From: Chloroflexota bacterium
GTDB taxonomy: Bacteria; Chloroflexota; Anaerolineae; Aggregatilineales; Phototrophicaceae
Direction: 5' to 3'
Assembly: GCA_011523515.1 (NCBI GenBank)
Contig: WTGO01000054.1
Coordinates: forward strand, 1 to 64,000
DNA length: 64,000 nucleotides
This document shows positions 1-9,685 of the stretch, piece by piece. The position numbers and the translations under genes were made by a program. Under the pieces are notes generated by a model. That model was not told the origin of the DNA. It saw nothing but the letters and a program-made list of their open reading frames with translations, and searched no databases. How positions within the stretch are numbered: the first letter of the stretch is position 1; each line of letters starts with the position of its first letter.

Positions 1-20
1 ATCGACAACCCATTGCGTAT

Positions 21-56
21 AAATTTTTCGCATGACTAACTTGGAACTACTGAGAA
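21..56 (+). repeat. AT-rich dispersed repeat, copy 1
   Basis: The segment begins AAATTTTTCG and ends in ACTACTGAGA. It matches 3217-3250 at most positions, including the shared parts TAACTTGG and CTACTGAGA, and more weakly 32328-32349. All copies are intergenic and lie near the palindromic TGTAGGGGCG repeats. Confidence 0.55.
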
Positions 57-64
57 TAGCATTC

Positions 65-89
65 TGTAGGGGCGAGCCTTGGCTCGCCC
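65..89 (+). repeat. Palindromic dispersed repeat (TGTAGGGGCG family)
   Basis: TGTAG is followed by GGGCGAGCC, a TT loop and GGCTCGCCC, a perfect 9-bp stem. Related copies lie at 1921-1994, 3171-3195, 26827-26852 and 32385-32410. All are intergenic, as expected for a REP or miniature palindromic element. Confidence 0.65.
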
Positions 90-297
90 GCGAATACCGG
101 CGGATTCCGCGCCTTTGAAGCAGCATAATTCGGCGCTTTCCCGCTTGATTAGAACGGAAAGTCCGCTTGCGAGGCGCAGTTTTGAAAGCTGTCCGCGCCT
201 CAGTCATAAGTGGAGAGGGAGATTTGTTATACTGATATTCGCGTCCTTCCTCGCGTTCAATCCGGAAAGGACGGTTGGGTAGTTGGAGAAAATCAAG

Positions 298-1401
298 ATG
301 GAAGCAACTAAAGCGCCCGCCGGGCGAATGCTTGATCAGGAGAAGCTGTTCATCGTTGATACCGATGTGCATCACGGTTTCGCAAGCTGGTCTGATCTCT
401 ATCCGTATCTTCCGCAGGTCTACGCCGAGCGTTTGCGCGAGCATGGCGGCAGTGGGCCTTCCAGCCAGTATTGGCATAATGGCGGCGCGCGGGGAAGGCG
501 GGCTGACTTCCTTGATGCGGACGATCTCTTGGAAAGCACGCGCCGCCAGCTCTTGGATGATTGCGAGATTGACATCGCTGTTTTGACGGGATCTTCCGCT
601 TATGGCGCCTCTGGCATACCGGATGCTGATTTCGGCTCGGCGATTTGCCGGGCGTTCAACGATTACACGCTGGAGCATTGGGTGGCCCGGGACGAGCGCT
701 TTCGTGCCGCGATGTCGATCAACACGCAAGATCCGCTGGGCATGGCGAAGGAGGTCGATCGGATTGGCTCACACCCGGCCGTAATCGCGATCATCATGCC
801 CGGCGGCGCTCCGAAGCCTTACGGCAATCGCTTTTATGACCCGATCTACGAAGCCTGCGAGCGCAATCGCCTGGCGGTGATGATCCACTTCAGCAACGAG
901 GGCGTCGGTCTCAATGGACCGCCGACCGCGGCCGGTTGGCCCAGCCACTATGTCGAAGGGCGAATGATGCGCGCGCCGGTTTACATGGCGCATATGGCGA
1001 GTTTCATTTTCGAGGGGACCTTTGAGAAATTCCCCGGTTTGCGCGTGGTCAATGTCGAAGCGGGTTTCGCCTGGATGCCCTGGTATCTCTGGCGCATGGA
1101 TTCCGATTGGAAGTCGCTGCGCTACCAGGTGCCTTGGGTCAAGCGTCCGCCGAGCGAGTACGTCAAAGAGCATGTGCGCGTCAACACGCAGCCGATTGAC
1201 GAGCCGGAGAATGAGCGGGATCTGGAGCAGGTAATCGAGTGGATGCAGGGCGATAAGACGCTGCTGTTCGGCAGCGATTTCCCGCATTTCGACTTTGATG
1301 ATCCGCGAAAGACCTTGACGCGCTTGCCCGACAAGCTGCGCCGGCGCGTCTTCGGCGAGAGCGCTATGGAGACCTTCCACAAGTTGCAGCCGCTGGATTG
1401 A
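298..1401 (+). CDS. Amidohydrolase family (TIM-barrel metal-dependent hydrolase)
   Basis: This 367-residue protein looks like a member of the amidohydrolase-2 family, which includes metal-dependent hydrolases and decarboxylases of the ACMSD type. The N-terminal VDTDVHH supplies an Asp-x-His-like metal motif, and GSDFPHFDFDDP near residue 325 is the usual C-terminal Asp motif of the family. ATG at 298 is preferred over an in-frame TTG at 283 because a GGAG site (285-288) sits 9 bases before the ATG. A Rieske gene follows after only 4 bases, so the two are probably co-transcribed. The substrate cannot be read from the sequence; pairing with a Rieske protein would fit catabolism of a cyclic or aromatic compound, but that is inference. 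Confidence 0.85.
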   Translation: MEATKAPAGRMLDQEKLFIVDTDVHHGFASWSDLYPYLPQVYAERLREHGGSGPSSQYWHNGGARGRRADFLDADDLLESTRRQLLDDCEIDIAVLTGSSAYGASGIPDADFGSAICRAFNDYTLEHWVARDERFRAAMSINTQDPLGMAKEVDRIGSHPAVIAIIMPGGAPKPYGNRFYDPIYEACERNRLAVMIHFSNEGVGLNGPPTAAGWPSHYVEGRMMRAPVYMAHMASFIFEGTFEKFPGLRVVNVEAGFAWMPWYLWRMDSDWKSLRYQVPWVKRPPSEYVKEHVRVNTQPIDEPENERDLEQVIEWMQGDKTLLFGSDFPHFDFDDPRKTLTRLPDKLRRRVFGESAMETFHKLQPLD

Positions 1402-1405
1402 GGGC

Positions 1406-1810
1406 ATGGGCCGTCACGTTATCTGTCGGGCGGGTGAATTGCCGCCGGGCGAAGTCAGGATCGTCGATGCGGAAAAGCGCAGCATCGGCATTTTCAATGT
1501 CCGCGGCGATTTCTACGCCTTGCGCAATACCTGCCCGCACAAGGGCGCGCCGCTGTGTCGCGGCATCCGCACGGGCCTGGTGGTCAGCGATGCGCCGCTG
1601 CAAATGCAGATGACGCGCAATGGCGAAATCGTGCGCTGCCCCTGGCATGGCTGGGAGTTTGATATTCTCAGCGGACGCTCGGTATACAATCCGCATCGGA
1701 TGCGGGTGAAGACTTATGATGTGGCGGTGGAGCATTTGGCGGAGGAGGAGCCTTCGGTTGAGACCTACGCGGTTAAGGTCGAGGAGGATTTCATTGTGCT
1801 TTATATTTGA
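1406..1810 (+). CDS. Rieske [2Fe-2S] domain protein
   Basis: A 134-residue stand-alone Rieske ferredoxin-like protein. The cluster ligands are visible as CPHKGAPLC (Cys-x-His) near residue 46 and CPWHGWEF (Cys-x2-His) near residue 81, with 32 residues between the two boxes, longer than in the second Rieske protein of this window. No oxygenase catalytic domain is attached, so it more likely carries electrons than oxidises a substrate. It starts 4 bases after the amidohydrolase stop and probably serves the same pathway. A ring-hydroxylating oxygenase subunit is the main alternative, but the C-terminal domain is missing. Confidence 0.9.
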   Translation: MGRHVICRAGELPPGEVRIVDAEKRSIGIFNVRGDFYALRNTCPHKGAPLCRGIRTGLVVSDAPLQMQMTRNGEIVRCPWHGWEFDILSGRSVYNPHRMRVKTYDVAVEHLAEEEPSVETYAVKVEEDFIVLYI

Positions 1811-2011
1811 GACGGGGTCTTCTACACCCCCACCCCCCAGCCCCCGCTCCTGATCGCTATGAGGAGCATTCGCCATCTTCAGTGGCGCGCAGACACGATC
1901 GACGGCACAGAGGAAAGAATTGTAGGGGCGATTCTGTGAACCGCTCCACAGTCGCACGATGGCGCAAACGGGCGACCCAAGGGTCGCCCCTACATCGACT
2001 TCCATTGAAGA
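1811..2011. other. Gap between convergent genes with a palindromic repeat
   Basis: I see no gene between the rightward Rieske gene and the leftward beta-propeller gene. The first part is C-rich (around 1827-1850). The second part holds a 74-bp repeat element described separately. Confidence 0.6.
1921..1994. repeat. Palindromic dispersed repeat with matching ends
   Basis: The element begins with TGTAGGGGCG and ends with its exact complement, CGCCCCTACA. An inner hairpin GGGCGACCC-AA-GGGTCGCCC occupies 1970-1989. The first 20 bases resemble the reverse complement of 32385-32410. It is the most complete copy of this family here and may show a non-autonomous mobile element with terminal inverted repeats. 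Confidence 0.65.
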
Positions 2012-3058
2012 TCAGGCGTCAACACGATCGCGCCCTGCCAGCTCAATGACATCGAGGGCGAAGGGGAGTTGCGGGCGCGTGCCGAAGCCCAGGCTGAACT
2101 GATTCCAGTTGGTCACGATGAGGCGTTCCCGCGCGGCGTCGTAGACCAGGTCGCTGGCGCCGCGGAAGTCCCGCGCCAGCATCACGAGCTCGCCCTGCTC
2201 CAGGCGCGCGGCGCGATTCCAGGCCAGCAGCGCCAGATAGATATCGCCGGCGGGCGTCACGTCGATGCCATCGAAGCCGTAACCCTGGCGCGCCTCGTCA
2301 TTGAAGAGCGTCTCGGTCAAGTCGATGGCGGTGGCCAGTTCCGAGGCGCTGGCGGGCACGCGATACAGGGCGTCCCGGGCGCTGTCGCTGACGAGAATGG
2401 CGTTGCGCTGGCTGTCGTAGGCCAAGCCGGTCGGGGCGGCTTCCTCGCCGGCGGGCGGGCGCCAGAAGATGCCGAGATTCTGCCCCCCGCTGCTGTAGCG
2501 CCAGACGCGCGCCGGATCGCGGTCGCTGATGTAGATCAGGCCGGCGCTGTCCACGGCGATGTCATCCGGCAGTTGCAAGCCGATGGTCGGATCAGCCGGG
2601 ATCTGCACGACGGACGCCAGTTCGCCGGCGCTATAGCGCCACACGACAGCGCCTCGGCTCTCCAGCGCGGCGAGGCGGTCGAGGATGTACAGCGCGCCAT
2701 CGGGGCCCACATCCAAACCCGTGACCGAGCCGATACGCGCGCGCGAATCCGCGATTTCGCTGATGGCGCCGTCGGGACTGATCGCCCAGAGCGCGCCTGT
2801 CTGATAGCTGCCGGTGTAGACCGTGCCGTTATCCGCGATCGCCAGCGCGGCGGGATAGGCGTCTTCGTCGGGCAGCGCGACGAATTCACTGACGGAGACG
2901 CCCTCGCGCTCGGCGATTGCTTGCGAGCGCGGCGCCGAGCCGACCACCCACCAGGTCACGGCGATGATGACGACCGCGCCGATGAGCAGCGTGACCAGCA
3001 GCGCCAACAGGGCGCGGAAGCGGGTGAATGAACTGGGTTTGCTGTCGGCTTCGGGCAT
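2012..3058 (-). CDS. Membrane-anchored SMP-30/NHL-like beta-propeller protein
   Basis: A 348-residue protein with a short cytoplasmic N-terminus, one membrane segment (about residues 14-40, rich in Leu, Val and Ile) and a long extracytoplasmic part. That part has repeated blades of the type GxVYTGS, GALYILD, GLIYISD and GDIYLAL, as in SMP-30/gluconolactonase and NHL propellers. A longer reading from 3118 is open, but the ATG at 3058 lies just before the membrane anchor and is preferred, although its ribosome site is weak. Such proteins can be lactonases, quinoprotein-like sensors or binding scaffolds. No catalytic residues can be named with confidence. Confidence 0.7.
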   Translation of the reverse strand: MPEADSKPSSFTRFRALLALLVTLLIGAVVIIAVTWWVVGSAPRSQAIAEREGVSVSEFVALPDEDAYPAALAIADNGTVYTGSYQTGALWAISPDGAISEIADSRARIGSVTGLDVGPDGALYILDRLAALESRGAVVWRYSAGELASVVQIPADPTIGLQLPDDIAVDSAGLIYISDRDPARVWRYSSGGQNLGIFWRPPAGEEAAPTGLAYDSQRNAILVSDSARDALYRVPASASELATAIDLTETLFNDEARQGYGFDGIDVTPAGDIYLALLAWNRAARLEQGELVMLARDFRGASDLVYDAARERLIVTNWNQFSLGFGTRPQLPFALDVIELAGRDRVDA

Positions 3059-3104
3059 GCGCTCGAGTGTAGCACGGGAATGAATTCCGCCACAGAGGCG
3101 CGGA

Positions 3105-3130
3105 AGTAGTTCCAACAAAGTAATGAGAAT
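3105..3130 (+). repeat. Dispersed intergenic repeat, AGTAG...GAGAAT type
   Basis: This 26-base block matches 29753-29778 at about 20 of 26 positions, with the same ends AGTAG and GAGAAT. A looser relative lies at 32232-32260. All copies are intergenic. Confidence 0.45.
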
Positions 3131-3170
3131 CGCAGCAGTAAGAAAGAAACTACCAAAATAATCGTATGAT

Positions 3171-3195
3171 TGCAGGGGCGAGCCTTGGCTCTCCC
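3171..3195 (+). repeat. Palindromic dispersed repeat (TGTAGGGGCG family)
   Basis: TGCAGGGGCGAGCC, a TT loop and GGCTCTCCC form a stem with one mismatch. It is nearly identical to 65-89 and seems to be a decayed copy of the same element. Confidence 0.6.
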
Positions 3196-3216
3196 ACTCT
3201 TGAATAGACTTCCATT

Positions 3217-3250
3217 AAATTTTCGCGCGATTAACTTGGTTCTACTGAGA
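3217..3250 (+). repeat. AT-rich dispersed repeat, copy 2
   Basis: The segment starts AAATTTTCGCGCG and ends TTCTACTGAGA, and clearly matches 21-56. It is followed by CACAGAAG, and a similar junction (ACTGAGAACGCAGAG) appears at 32342-32356. Confidence 0.55.
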
Positions 3251-3369
3251 CACAGAAGTAAAACCAAACAAGGCATGAAAAGATTCACCACCGAGTTCAC
3301 CGAGGTAAAAAGAGGACAGCGAGTAATTCTATGCGGTTGCCCACGGCGCCCGGCGGTGGCGCGCGCGGA

Positions 3370-3400
3370 TTGCCTGTGTAATTGCAGTTGATGCTATACT
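3370..3400 (+). promoter_or_regulatory. Candidate eno promoter (extended -10)
   Basis: TGCTATACT (3392-3400) is a good extended -10 element. A TTGCCT hexamer at 3370-3375 lies 19 bases upstream, long for a -35 spacer but tolerable with an extended -10. Transcription would start near 3407 and leave a leader of about 65 bases. Confidence 0.5.
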
Positions 3401-3415
3401 ATCATGTCAGGCTGA

Positions 3416-4768
<1,353 letters not shown>

Positions 4769-4808
4769 AGGTTGGCATTCTGGAGCGCCCGACACGAGGG
4801 AGAACAGC

Positions 4809-6278
4809 GTGCGACTCAGTTTGCACAGCAAACACACCAAGATCGTAGCCACCATCGGCCCGGCCTCACGCGATCCCGAGACGCTTCGCGAAATGATCCG
4901 CGCCGGGATGAATGTCGCCCGCATCAACTTCTCGCATGGCGATCACAGGACTCACGGCGAGGCGATCGATCACATTCGGCGCATTGCCGATGACGAAGGC
5001 AGTGTGGTCGCGATTCTGTGCGACATACAGGGACCCAAGATACGCATCGGGGGCCTGCAAGACGAGCCGCTAATGCTGGACATCGGCGATTCGATCACTC
5101 TGACCACGGACGCCGTGATTGGCGCTAACGGCCTGGTTTCCCTACCCCACCCGGAATTTGTGCAAGATATACGAGCCGGCACGACCCTGCTGCTGGATGA
5201 CGGCAATCTGCAATTTCACGTGCAGGCGGCAGACGGTCGCAATCTCGTCTGCGATGTCGTGGTCGGCGGCGCGTTGAAGTCTCGCAAAGGCGTCTCGGCG
5301 CCGAATGCTCGCCTGACCCTGTCCGCTATTACCGAGAAAGACCGTGCCGACATTGAATTTGCGCTGGCGAAACGCTGCGATTATATCGCGATGTCCTTTG
5401 TTCGCTCCGCCAACGATATCCGCGAGTTGAAAGCGCTGATGGAGCAGCTGGGTCAGGATGCCGCCGTCATCGCCAAGATTGAGATGGGCGAGGCGCTGGA
5501 GAATATCGAAGACATCATCAGGGTCTGCGACGGCATCATGGTGGCGCGCGGCGACCTGGGATTAGAGACCCCGGCCGAAGAAGTTCCCTTTCATCAGAAG
5601 CGCATTATCAAGCTGTGCAACGCCGCGGCCAAGCCGGTGATAACGGCCACGCAGATGCTGGAATCGATGACGGACAATCCGCGCCCGACGCGCGCCGAGG
5701 CGAGCGATGTATACAATGCCATACTTGACGGCACTGACGCCATCATGCTGAGCGCGGAGAGCGCCAGCGGCAGCTACCCCGTCCGCTCGGTCGAAGTCAT
5801 GAGCGAGATCGCCTCCATCGCCGAGCGCAATATGGAGAACTTCGGCGCGCCGGGCGCTGGGGGCGATATCGACAACGCCGCCGGGCGCAGTGAACACGAA
5901 GACATCTCCATTGCGATCAGCAAGGCGACTTCGGATATATCGCAAGTGATCAAGCCGAAGGCGATTGTGACCACCAGCATTTCCGGTTACACCACGCGCC
6001 GAGTCGCCAAAGAGCGCCCCAGTACCCCGATTCTGTGCATGACGCCCAATACCACCACGCAACGGCGAATGGCGCTGGTTTGGGGCGTTGTGCCGCTTCA
6101 TGTCGATGAATTTACTACGATTGATGAGATGGTTAGCATCACGATTCGCGCCGCGCACGATAAAGGTTTGGTGCAACGGGGCGATCGGCTGGTGATCATC
6201 GCCGGTGTGCCCTTCGGCATCGACGGCCAGACAAATCTCATCAAGATTCACACTGTCGGCGAAGAAGGCGAAATCTAG
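4809..6278 (+). CDS. pyk: Pyruvate kinase
   Basis: Catalyses phosphoenolpyruvate plus ADP to pyruvate plus ATP, directly after the enolase step encoded just upstream. The 489 residues contain TKIVATIGPAS at the start, the metal and substrate site VIAKIEMGEALENI near residue 222, the MVARGDLGLE motif near residue 245 and NAAAKPVITATQMLESM near residue 270. A normal C-terminal allosteric domain follows, without the extra PEP-utilising domain seen in some bacilli. The start is GTG at 4809, supported by AGGGAG (4797-4802) six bases upstream. Co-transcription with eno is likely. Confidence 0.97.
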   Translation: MRLSLHSKHTKIVATIGPASRDPETLREMIRAGMNVARINFSHGDHRTHGEAIDHIRRIADDEGSVVAILCDIQGPKIRIGGLQDEPLMLDIGDSITLTTDAVIGANGLVSLPHPEFVQDIRAGTTLLLDDGNLQFHVQAADGRNLVCDVVVGGALKSRKGVSAPNARLTLSAITEKDRADIEFALAKRCDYIAMSFVRSANDIRELKALMEQLGQDAAVIAKIEMGEALENIEDIIRVCDGIMVARGDLGLETPAEEVPFHQKRIIKLCNAAAKPVITATQMLESMTDNPRPTRAEASDVYNAILDGTDAIMLSAESASGSYPVRSVEVMSEIASIAERNMENFGAPGAGGDIDNAAGRSEHEDISIAISKATSDISQVIKPKAIVTTSISGYTTRRVAKERPSTPILCMTPNTTTQRRMALVWGVVPLHVDEFTTIDEMVSITIRAAHDKGLVQRGDRLVIIAGVPFGIDGQTNLIKIHTVGEEGEI

Positions 6279-6314
6279 CCGGCGAAGCTCCTGTCAAATA
6301 GCGTGTAAATTCAG

Positions 6315-6845
6315 TTAGTCGAGTTGCTGAGAGGCTACCCATTTGGCGTCGATCGGGTCTGGCTCTGAGGGCTGGACATGGCGCGAGTTGGTCGCGATGG
6401 TGCCGTCGGATGTGTAACTGACCTGGCTGACGGTGCAGCGCGGGCAGATATTCCAGGGCAGTTCCAAGAGGTAGTCACAGTTAACGCAGGCTTTCTTCAG
6501 CCGGTGATGACAGTGGGGGCAAGCCTGCCAGTTGTGCTGAACGCGCTGCCCGCAGCCGGGGCAGCTCGGCCGTTCTTCGATTTCCTGCAAGAGCGCTTCT
6601 TCTTCCAGCGAGCGCTCGTAGGCGGCCGACAGCGTTTCGCGCGGGCGCAACAAGATATAGATGAACAGGCCGGGGACATTCAGCAGAAAAACCAGGACGG
6701 CAACCAGGAATTGGGCCAAAGGATCACGCGAGCGGGAGCGCATATCGCGATAGGCCCACATAACAATCGCCAGCCAGAAGGCCGCAATGACTACTGCCGC
6801 AAAAACTGTAGCGACGAGCAAGATATCGTTTAGACTGTCGGGCAT
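6315..6845 (-). CDS. Membrane protein with C-terminal double zinc ribbon
   Basis: A 176-residue protein with two membrane segments (about residues 8-31 and 44-66), a Glu-rich linker and four Cys pairs: CPGC, CPHC, CVNC and CPRC between about residues 94 and 138. The spacing is that of a double zinc-ribbon (DZR) domain. An AGGAG site seven bases before ATG 6845 supports the start. The larger membrane gene upstream ends 46 bases away on the same strand, so the two may be co-transcribed. Zinc binding is a strong prediction; the role is not known. The signal resembles small Chloroflexi phospholipase D N-terminal-like membrane proteins with added ribbons. Confidence 0.75.
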   Translation of the reverse strand: MPDSLNDILLVATVFAAVVIAAFWLAIVMWAYRDMRSRSRDPLAQFLVAVLVFLLNVPGLFIYILLRPRETLSAAYERSLEEEALLQEIEERPSCPGCGQRVQHNWQACPHCHHRLKKACVNCDYLLELPWNICPRCTVSQVSYTSDGTIATNSRHVQPSEPDPIDAKWVASQQLD

Positions 6846-6891
6846 GCGTCATACTCCTGCGCGCTGCGAATGTTGCGAATATGCCCTCGGG

Positions 6892-8292
6892 TCAGCCGGC
6901 GGCCGAATTGCCCAGCAATAGCGCCATTTCACTAACCAGCGTATCGAACTGGTGGCCGGAGGCGTAAAATGACACGGCTGTGATGCGCGCCGGCCGCTCC
7001 TCTTCCGGGATAAGATTCAGCAGATTATCTGAGTCATAGGTGTACCAGACCGCCTGATTGATATCGAGATGATCCTGAATACAAGTATCGCAGCGTTTGC
7101 GAGCGACGCCGGAAATATCGGGGGCATAATAGAAGCCTCTATACCATTGCGCGTCATGGCTGCGACCAGATTCGTCCAGGTACTCGTAGTTGACCTGGAG
7201 CATTAGGGGGCATTCGCTGGCCGCCCGTCCACATACGCTGAGGTTCTGGTAGTTGGGCAGGAATGTAGTAATGACACGAACCGTATCATAGTCCTGCACG
7301 TCCAGGCCGTCGTTGGCAAAGGTCTGTGTACAGCGCACCTCGCCATTGGATTGAGCATTATTGAGACGGAGCAAGCGCAGCCCAACGCGTCCGTCAAAGC
7401 GTACCAAAGAAAAGTCACCAGGGGGCGCTTGCTCCTGCCTGATGCTGCAGCGCCAATCGTTCAATGCTTTGGCCACATCACTGCCTCGCAACAGGCTGAT
7501 ATCGCCGTTCGATAGCACGTTTGTCCGCGATGGGAACTGCGTGATGCTACGCGCGCCGATGCGCACGACCAGTTCGTGACCATCCCTGGCCAGCTCGCGG
7601 CGGCTCCGATCGTCACGAAAGTATACAGCCGCCTCGCCAGACAGGTTCAGCAGGCGAACTTCATCTTCGGACACGCTAAGGCGGTAGCGGCCGTTGCCGC
7701 TGAATTCAATATGCACGCCTTTGTCGCTGCTCAGGGCGTCGGTGTAGAAGTCCATGAGAAAGGGTCGTTCGCTCACGCCGGCAATCAAGATGTCGAGCAT
7801 GCCATTGAGGCGAGAGAATTGTATGCGCTGCCGATTCTGGCTCCATTCAAAGCGCGGCCGGCTGGCATGATTGAAGGTGACCAGCGTATTCCCCTGCAAG
7901 GTAACCGCAGCCAGCAGCTCGGCCGTCTCCAGGTTGCTGTCGCGCAGATCTTTGATCTGGATTGTCGCCTGGGACAGGGAGTCGGTACTAATGCTGGTGA
8001 CCGAGTTGGTCAAGTCATCGCGTTCCCGCTCGGCGGCTACGATCAGGTCGGGCCCGGTGATGCCGACCGTGCCCTTGGAGACCTGCAGCACGGCAGACAT
8101 GGCTACGGTCGAGCGAAATAGATAGTGGTATACGCCGAAGATTGTGGTCAGCGTTACGGTGCAGAAGAGCAGAAATGCGCCCAGCAGAACCAGCCACGCG
8201 ATGCGCTCCGGAGGGATTGAACCCTGGTATTGGAATTGGGACGATTCGCTGGCGGCCTCAATGATATCCTCGGCCTGTCGCATTACATCCAT
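6892..8292 (-). CDS. Hypothetical single-pass membrane protein
   Basis: I do not recognise a named family. The 466-residue protein has a short N-terminal cytoplasmic part, one strong membrane segment (about residues 34-60) and a long predicted extracytoplasmic part. Its middle region reads like a FecR-type beta domain (GEAAVYFRDD, then RSRRELARDGHELVVRIGAR). The C-terminal half (from about residue 270) looks like a jelly-roll carbohydrate-binding fold and has six Cys in CxxC-like or paired positions, for example CDTC. Starts at 8328, 8292 and 8283 are all open; 8292 is a choice without a strong ribosome site. It may share a transcript with the zinc-ribbon gene downstream. Confidence 0.6.
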   Translation of the reverse strand: MDVMRQAEDIIEAASESSQFQYQGSIPPERIAWLVLLGAFLLFCTVTLTTIFGVYHYLFRSTVAMSAVLQVSKGTVGITGPDLIVAAERERDDLTNSVTSISTDSLSQATIQIKDLRDSNLETAELLAAVTLQGNTLVTFNHASRPRFEWSQNRQRIQFSRLNGMLDILIAGVSERPFLMDFYTDALSSDKGVHIEFSGNGRYRLSVSEDEVRLLNLSGEAAVYFRDDRSRRELARDGHELVVRIGARSITQFPSRTNVLSNGDISLLRGSDVAKALNDWRCSIRQEQAPPGDFSLVRFDGRVGLRLLRLNNAQSNGEVRCTQTFANDGLDVQDYDTVRVITTFLPNYQNLSVCGRAASECPLMLQVNYEYLDESGRSHDAQWYRGFYYAPDISGVARKRCDTCIQDHLDINQAVWYTYDSDNLLNLIPEEERPARITAVSFYASGHQFDTLVSEMALLLGNSAAG

Positions 8293-8350
8293 TGCGGCGC
8301 AACTTAAGTATCCTATCTGGAAGCACACCTAAGTATTATAGCACTGTGTA

Positions 8351-8381
8351 TTGCAATATAGCTCGCGGAATACGCTATAAT
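8351..8381 (+). promoter_or_regulatory. Candidate yebC promoter
   Basis: A consensus -10 box TATAAT at 8376-8381 is preceded at 19 bases by TTGCAA (8351-8356). It lies in the 135-base divergent space between the leftward membrane gene and yebC, 46 bases before the ATG. Confidence 0.6.
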
Positions 8382-8427
8382 CGTCATACGCTTAGACATG
8401 CTGAATTGCTAGGAAAGGGATGCGTCC

Positions 8428-9174
8428 ATGTCCGGTCACAGCAAGTGGTCGACCATCAAGCGCAAGAAGGGAGCGGAAGACGCCAAGCGCGCCAAAATCT
8501 TCACGCGGCTGGGTCGCGACATCATGGTCGCCGCGCGAGAAGGCGGCGGCGACGAGGGCGCCAACCCCAGGCTCAAGCTTGCGATCGCCAAAGCCCGCGC
8601 CGCCAATATGCCCAAGGAGAACATCGAGCGCGCCATCAAGAAGGGCACAGGCGAAATCGCTGGCGGCGAGGTAGTGGAAATCCTATACGAAGGTTATGGC
8701 CCCGAGGGCGTCGCCTATATCGTTGAGATACTCACGGACAACAAGAATCGCGCCTTGGCCGAAGTCAAGCATGCCTTCAGCAAGCACGAGGGCAGCCTGG
8801 CCACCAATGGCGCCGTGATGTGGCAATTCGACCAGAAGGGCTACATCACCATAAAGGGCGACAATGACTACGACGAACTGTTTATGGAAGCTGCGGAGGC
8901 AGGCGCGGAAGATGTCTTAGATGAGGAGGGAGTCGTCACAGTCTATACGCCGCGCGATGAATTCTCGACGGTGGAACAGGCGCTGACACAAGCGGGCTAC
9001 CAATTCGACGATTGTGAATTACGCTGGTTCCCGCAGAACGAACTTGAGATTCCCAAGGGCAAAGCGCTGCAGAATATGCGGCTCATGGAACAATTGGAAG
9101 AGTCGGATGACGTTCAAACCGTCGCCTGCAACTTGAGCATCACTGACGAACTCCTGGCCGCATACGAGTCCTAG
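8428..9174 (+). CDS. yebC: YebC/PmpR family protein
   Basis: A 248-residue member of the universal YebC/PmpR (TACO1) family, which acts as a transcriptional regulator or, as shown more recently for some members, helps ribosomes through difficult sequences. MSGHSKWSTIKRKKG at the N-terminus and GYGPEGVAYIVEILTDNKNR near residue 88 are diagnostic. AGGAAAGGG lies upstream of ATG 8428. ruvC begins one base after the stop, and yebC-ruvC-ruvA is a classic bacterial gene order, so the three are probably one operon. Confidence 0.95.
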   Translation: MSGHSKWSTIKRKKGAEDAKRAKIFTRLGRDIMVAAREGGGDEGANPRLKLAIAKARAANMPKENIERAIKKGTGEIAGGEVVEILYEGYGPEGVAYIVEILTDNKNRALAEVKHAFSKHEGSLATNGAVMWQFDQKGYITIKGDNDYDELFMEAAEAGAEDVLDEEGVVTVYTPRDEFSTVEQALTQAGYQFDDCELRWFPQNELEIPKGKALQNMRLMEQLEESDDVQTVACNLSITDELLAAYES

Positions 9175-9175
9175 C

Positions 9176-9670
9176 ATGATATCACTTGGCATTGACCCCG
9201 GAACCGCTTCGCTGGGCTACGGTTTCGTTCGTGAACACGACGATGGCAGATTGGAAGCGCTGGCGTTTGACGTGATACGCACCAAAGCCGGCACGCCAAT
9301 GCCGGAGCGCCTGCGTCAAATCCACGACGAATTGAGCCGCCTGATCAGCGAATTCCGTCCTGACCGCGCCGGCGTCGAAGAGCTGTTCTTCTCACGCAAT
9401 GTCACAACGGCGATAACCGTGGCGCAAGCGCGCGGGGTGGTCTTGCTGACGCTTAGCCGGGCCGATCTCGTCATCGCCGAGTACAAGCCCAATGCGATCA
9501 AGCAGGCGGTCTGCGGATATGGTGGCGCCGGCAAGGGCCAAATGAAGGAGATGGCGCGCTTGCTGCTGGGCCTGGATGCCGCGCCCCGCCCGGACGACGC
9601 GGCGGACGCGCTCGCCGTAGCCATCACCGACTTGCATAGCTATCGCCTGCATGAAATCGACCACGCTTGA
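9176..9670 (+). CDS. ruvC: Holliday junction resolvase RuvC
   Basis: RuvC is the endonuclease that cuts Holliday junctions brought by RuvAB. The 164 residues start MISLGIDPGTASLGYG, with the first catalytic Asp at residue 7. The later acidic residues are visible in GVEELFF (about residue 64) and in the C-terminal DDAADALAVA. Length is normal for the family. It lies one base after yebC and 15 bases before ruvA. No ruvB occurs in this window. Confidence 0.95.
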   Translation: MISLGIDPGTASLGYGFVREHDDGRLEALAFDVIRTKAGTPMPERLRQIHDELSRLISEFRPDRAGVEELFFSRNVTTAITVAQARGVVLLTLSRADLVIAEYKPNAIKQAVCGYGGAGKGQMKEMARLLLGLDAAPRPDDAADALAVAITDLHSYRLHEIDHA

Positions 9671-9685
9671 GGATCGCCGCTGGAC

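Larger units (their letters stand above)
1..297. other. Intergenic region with dispersed repeats
   Basis: I see no convincing coding sequence here. The stretch holds an AT-rich segment (21-56) that resembles one at 3217-3250, and a perfect 9-bp inverted repeat with a 2-base loop (70-89). Both belong to repeat families found in other gaps of this window. A TATACT hexamer at 228-233 lies upstream of the first gene, but I could not match it with a good -35 box. Confidence 0.6.

Noticed and set aside
65-1994. A CRISPR array from the GC-rich repeats
   Set aside because: The copies are scattered over 32 kb, differ in sequence and have no even spacers or cas genes.
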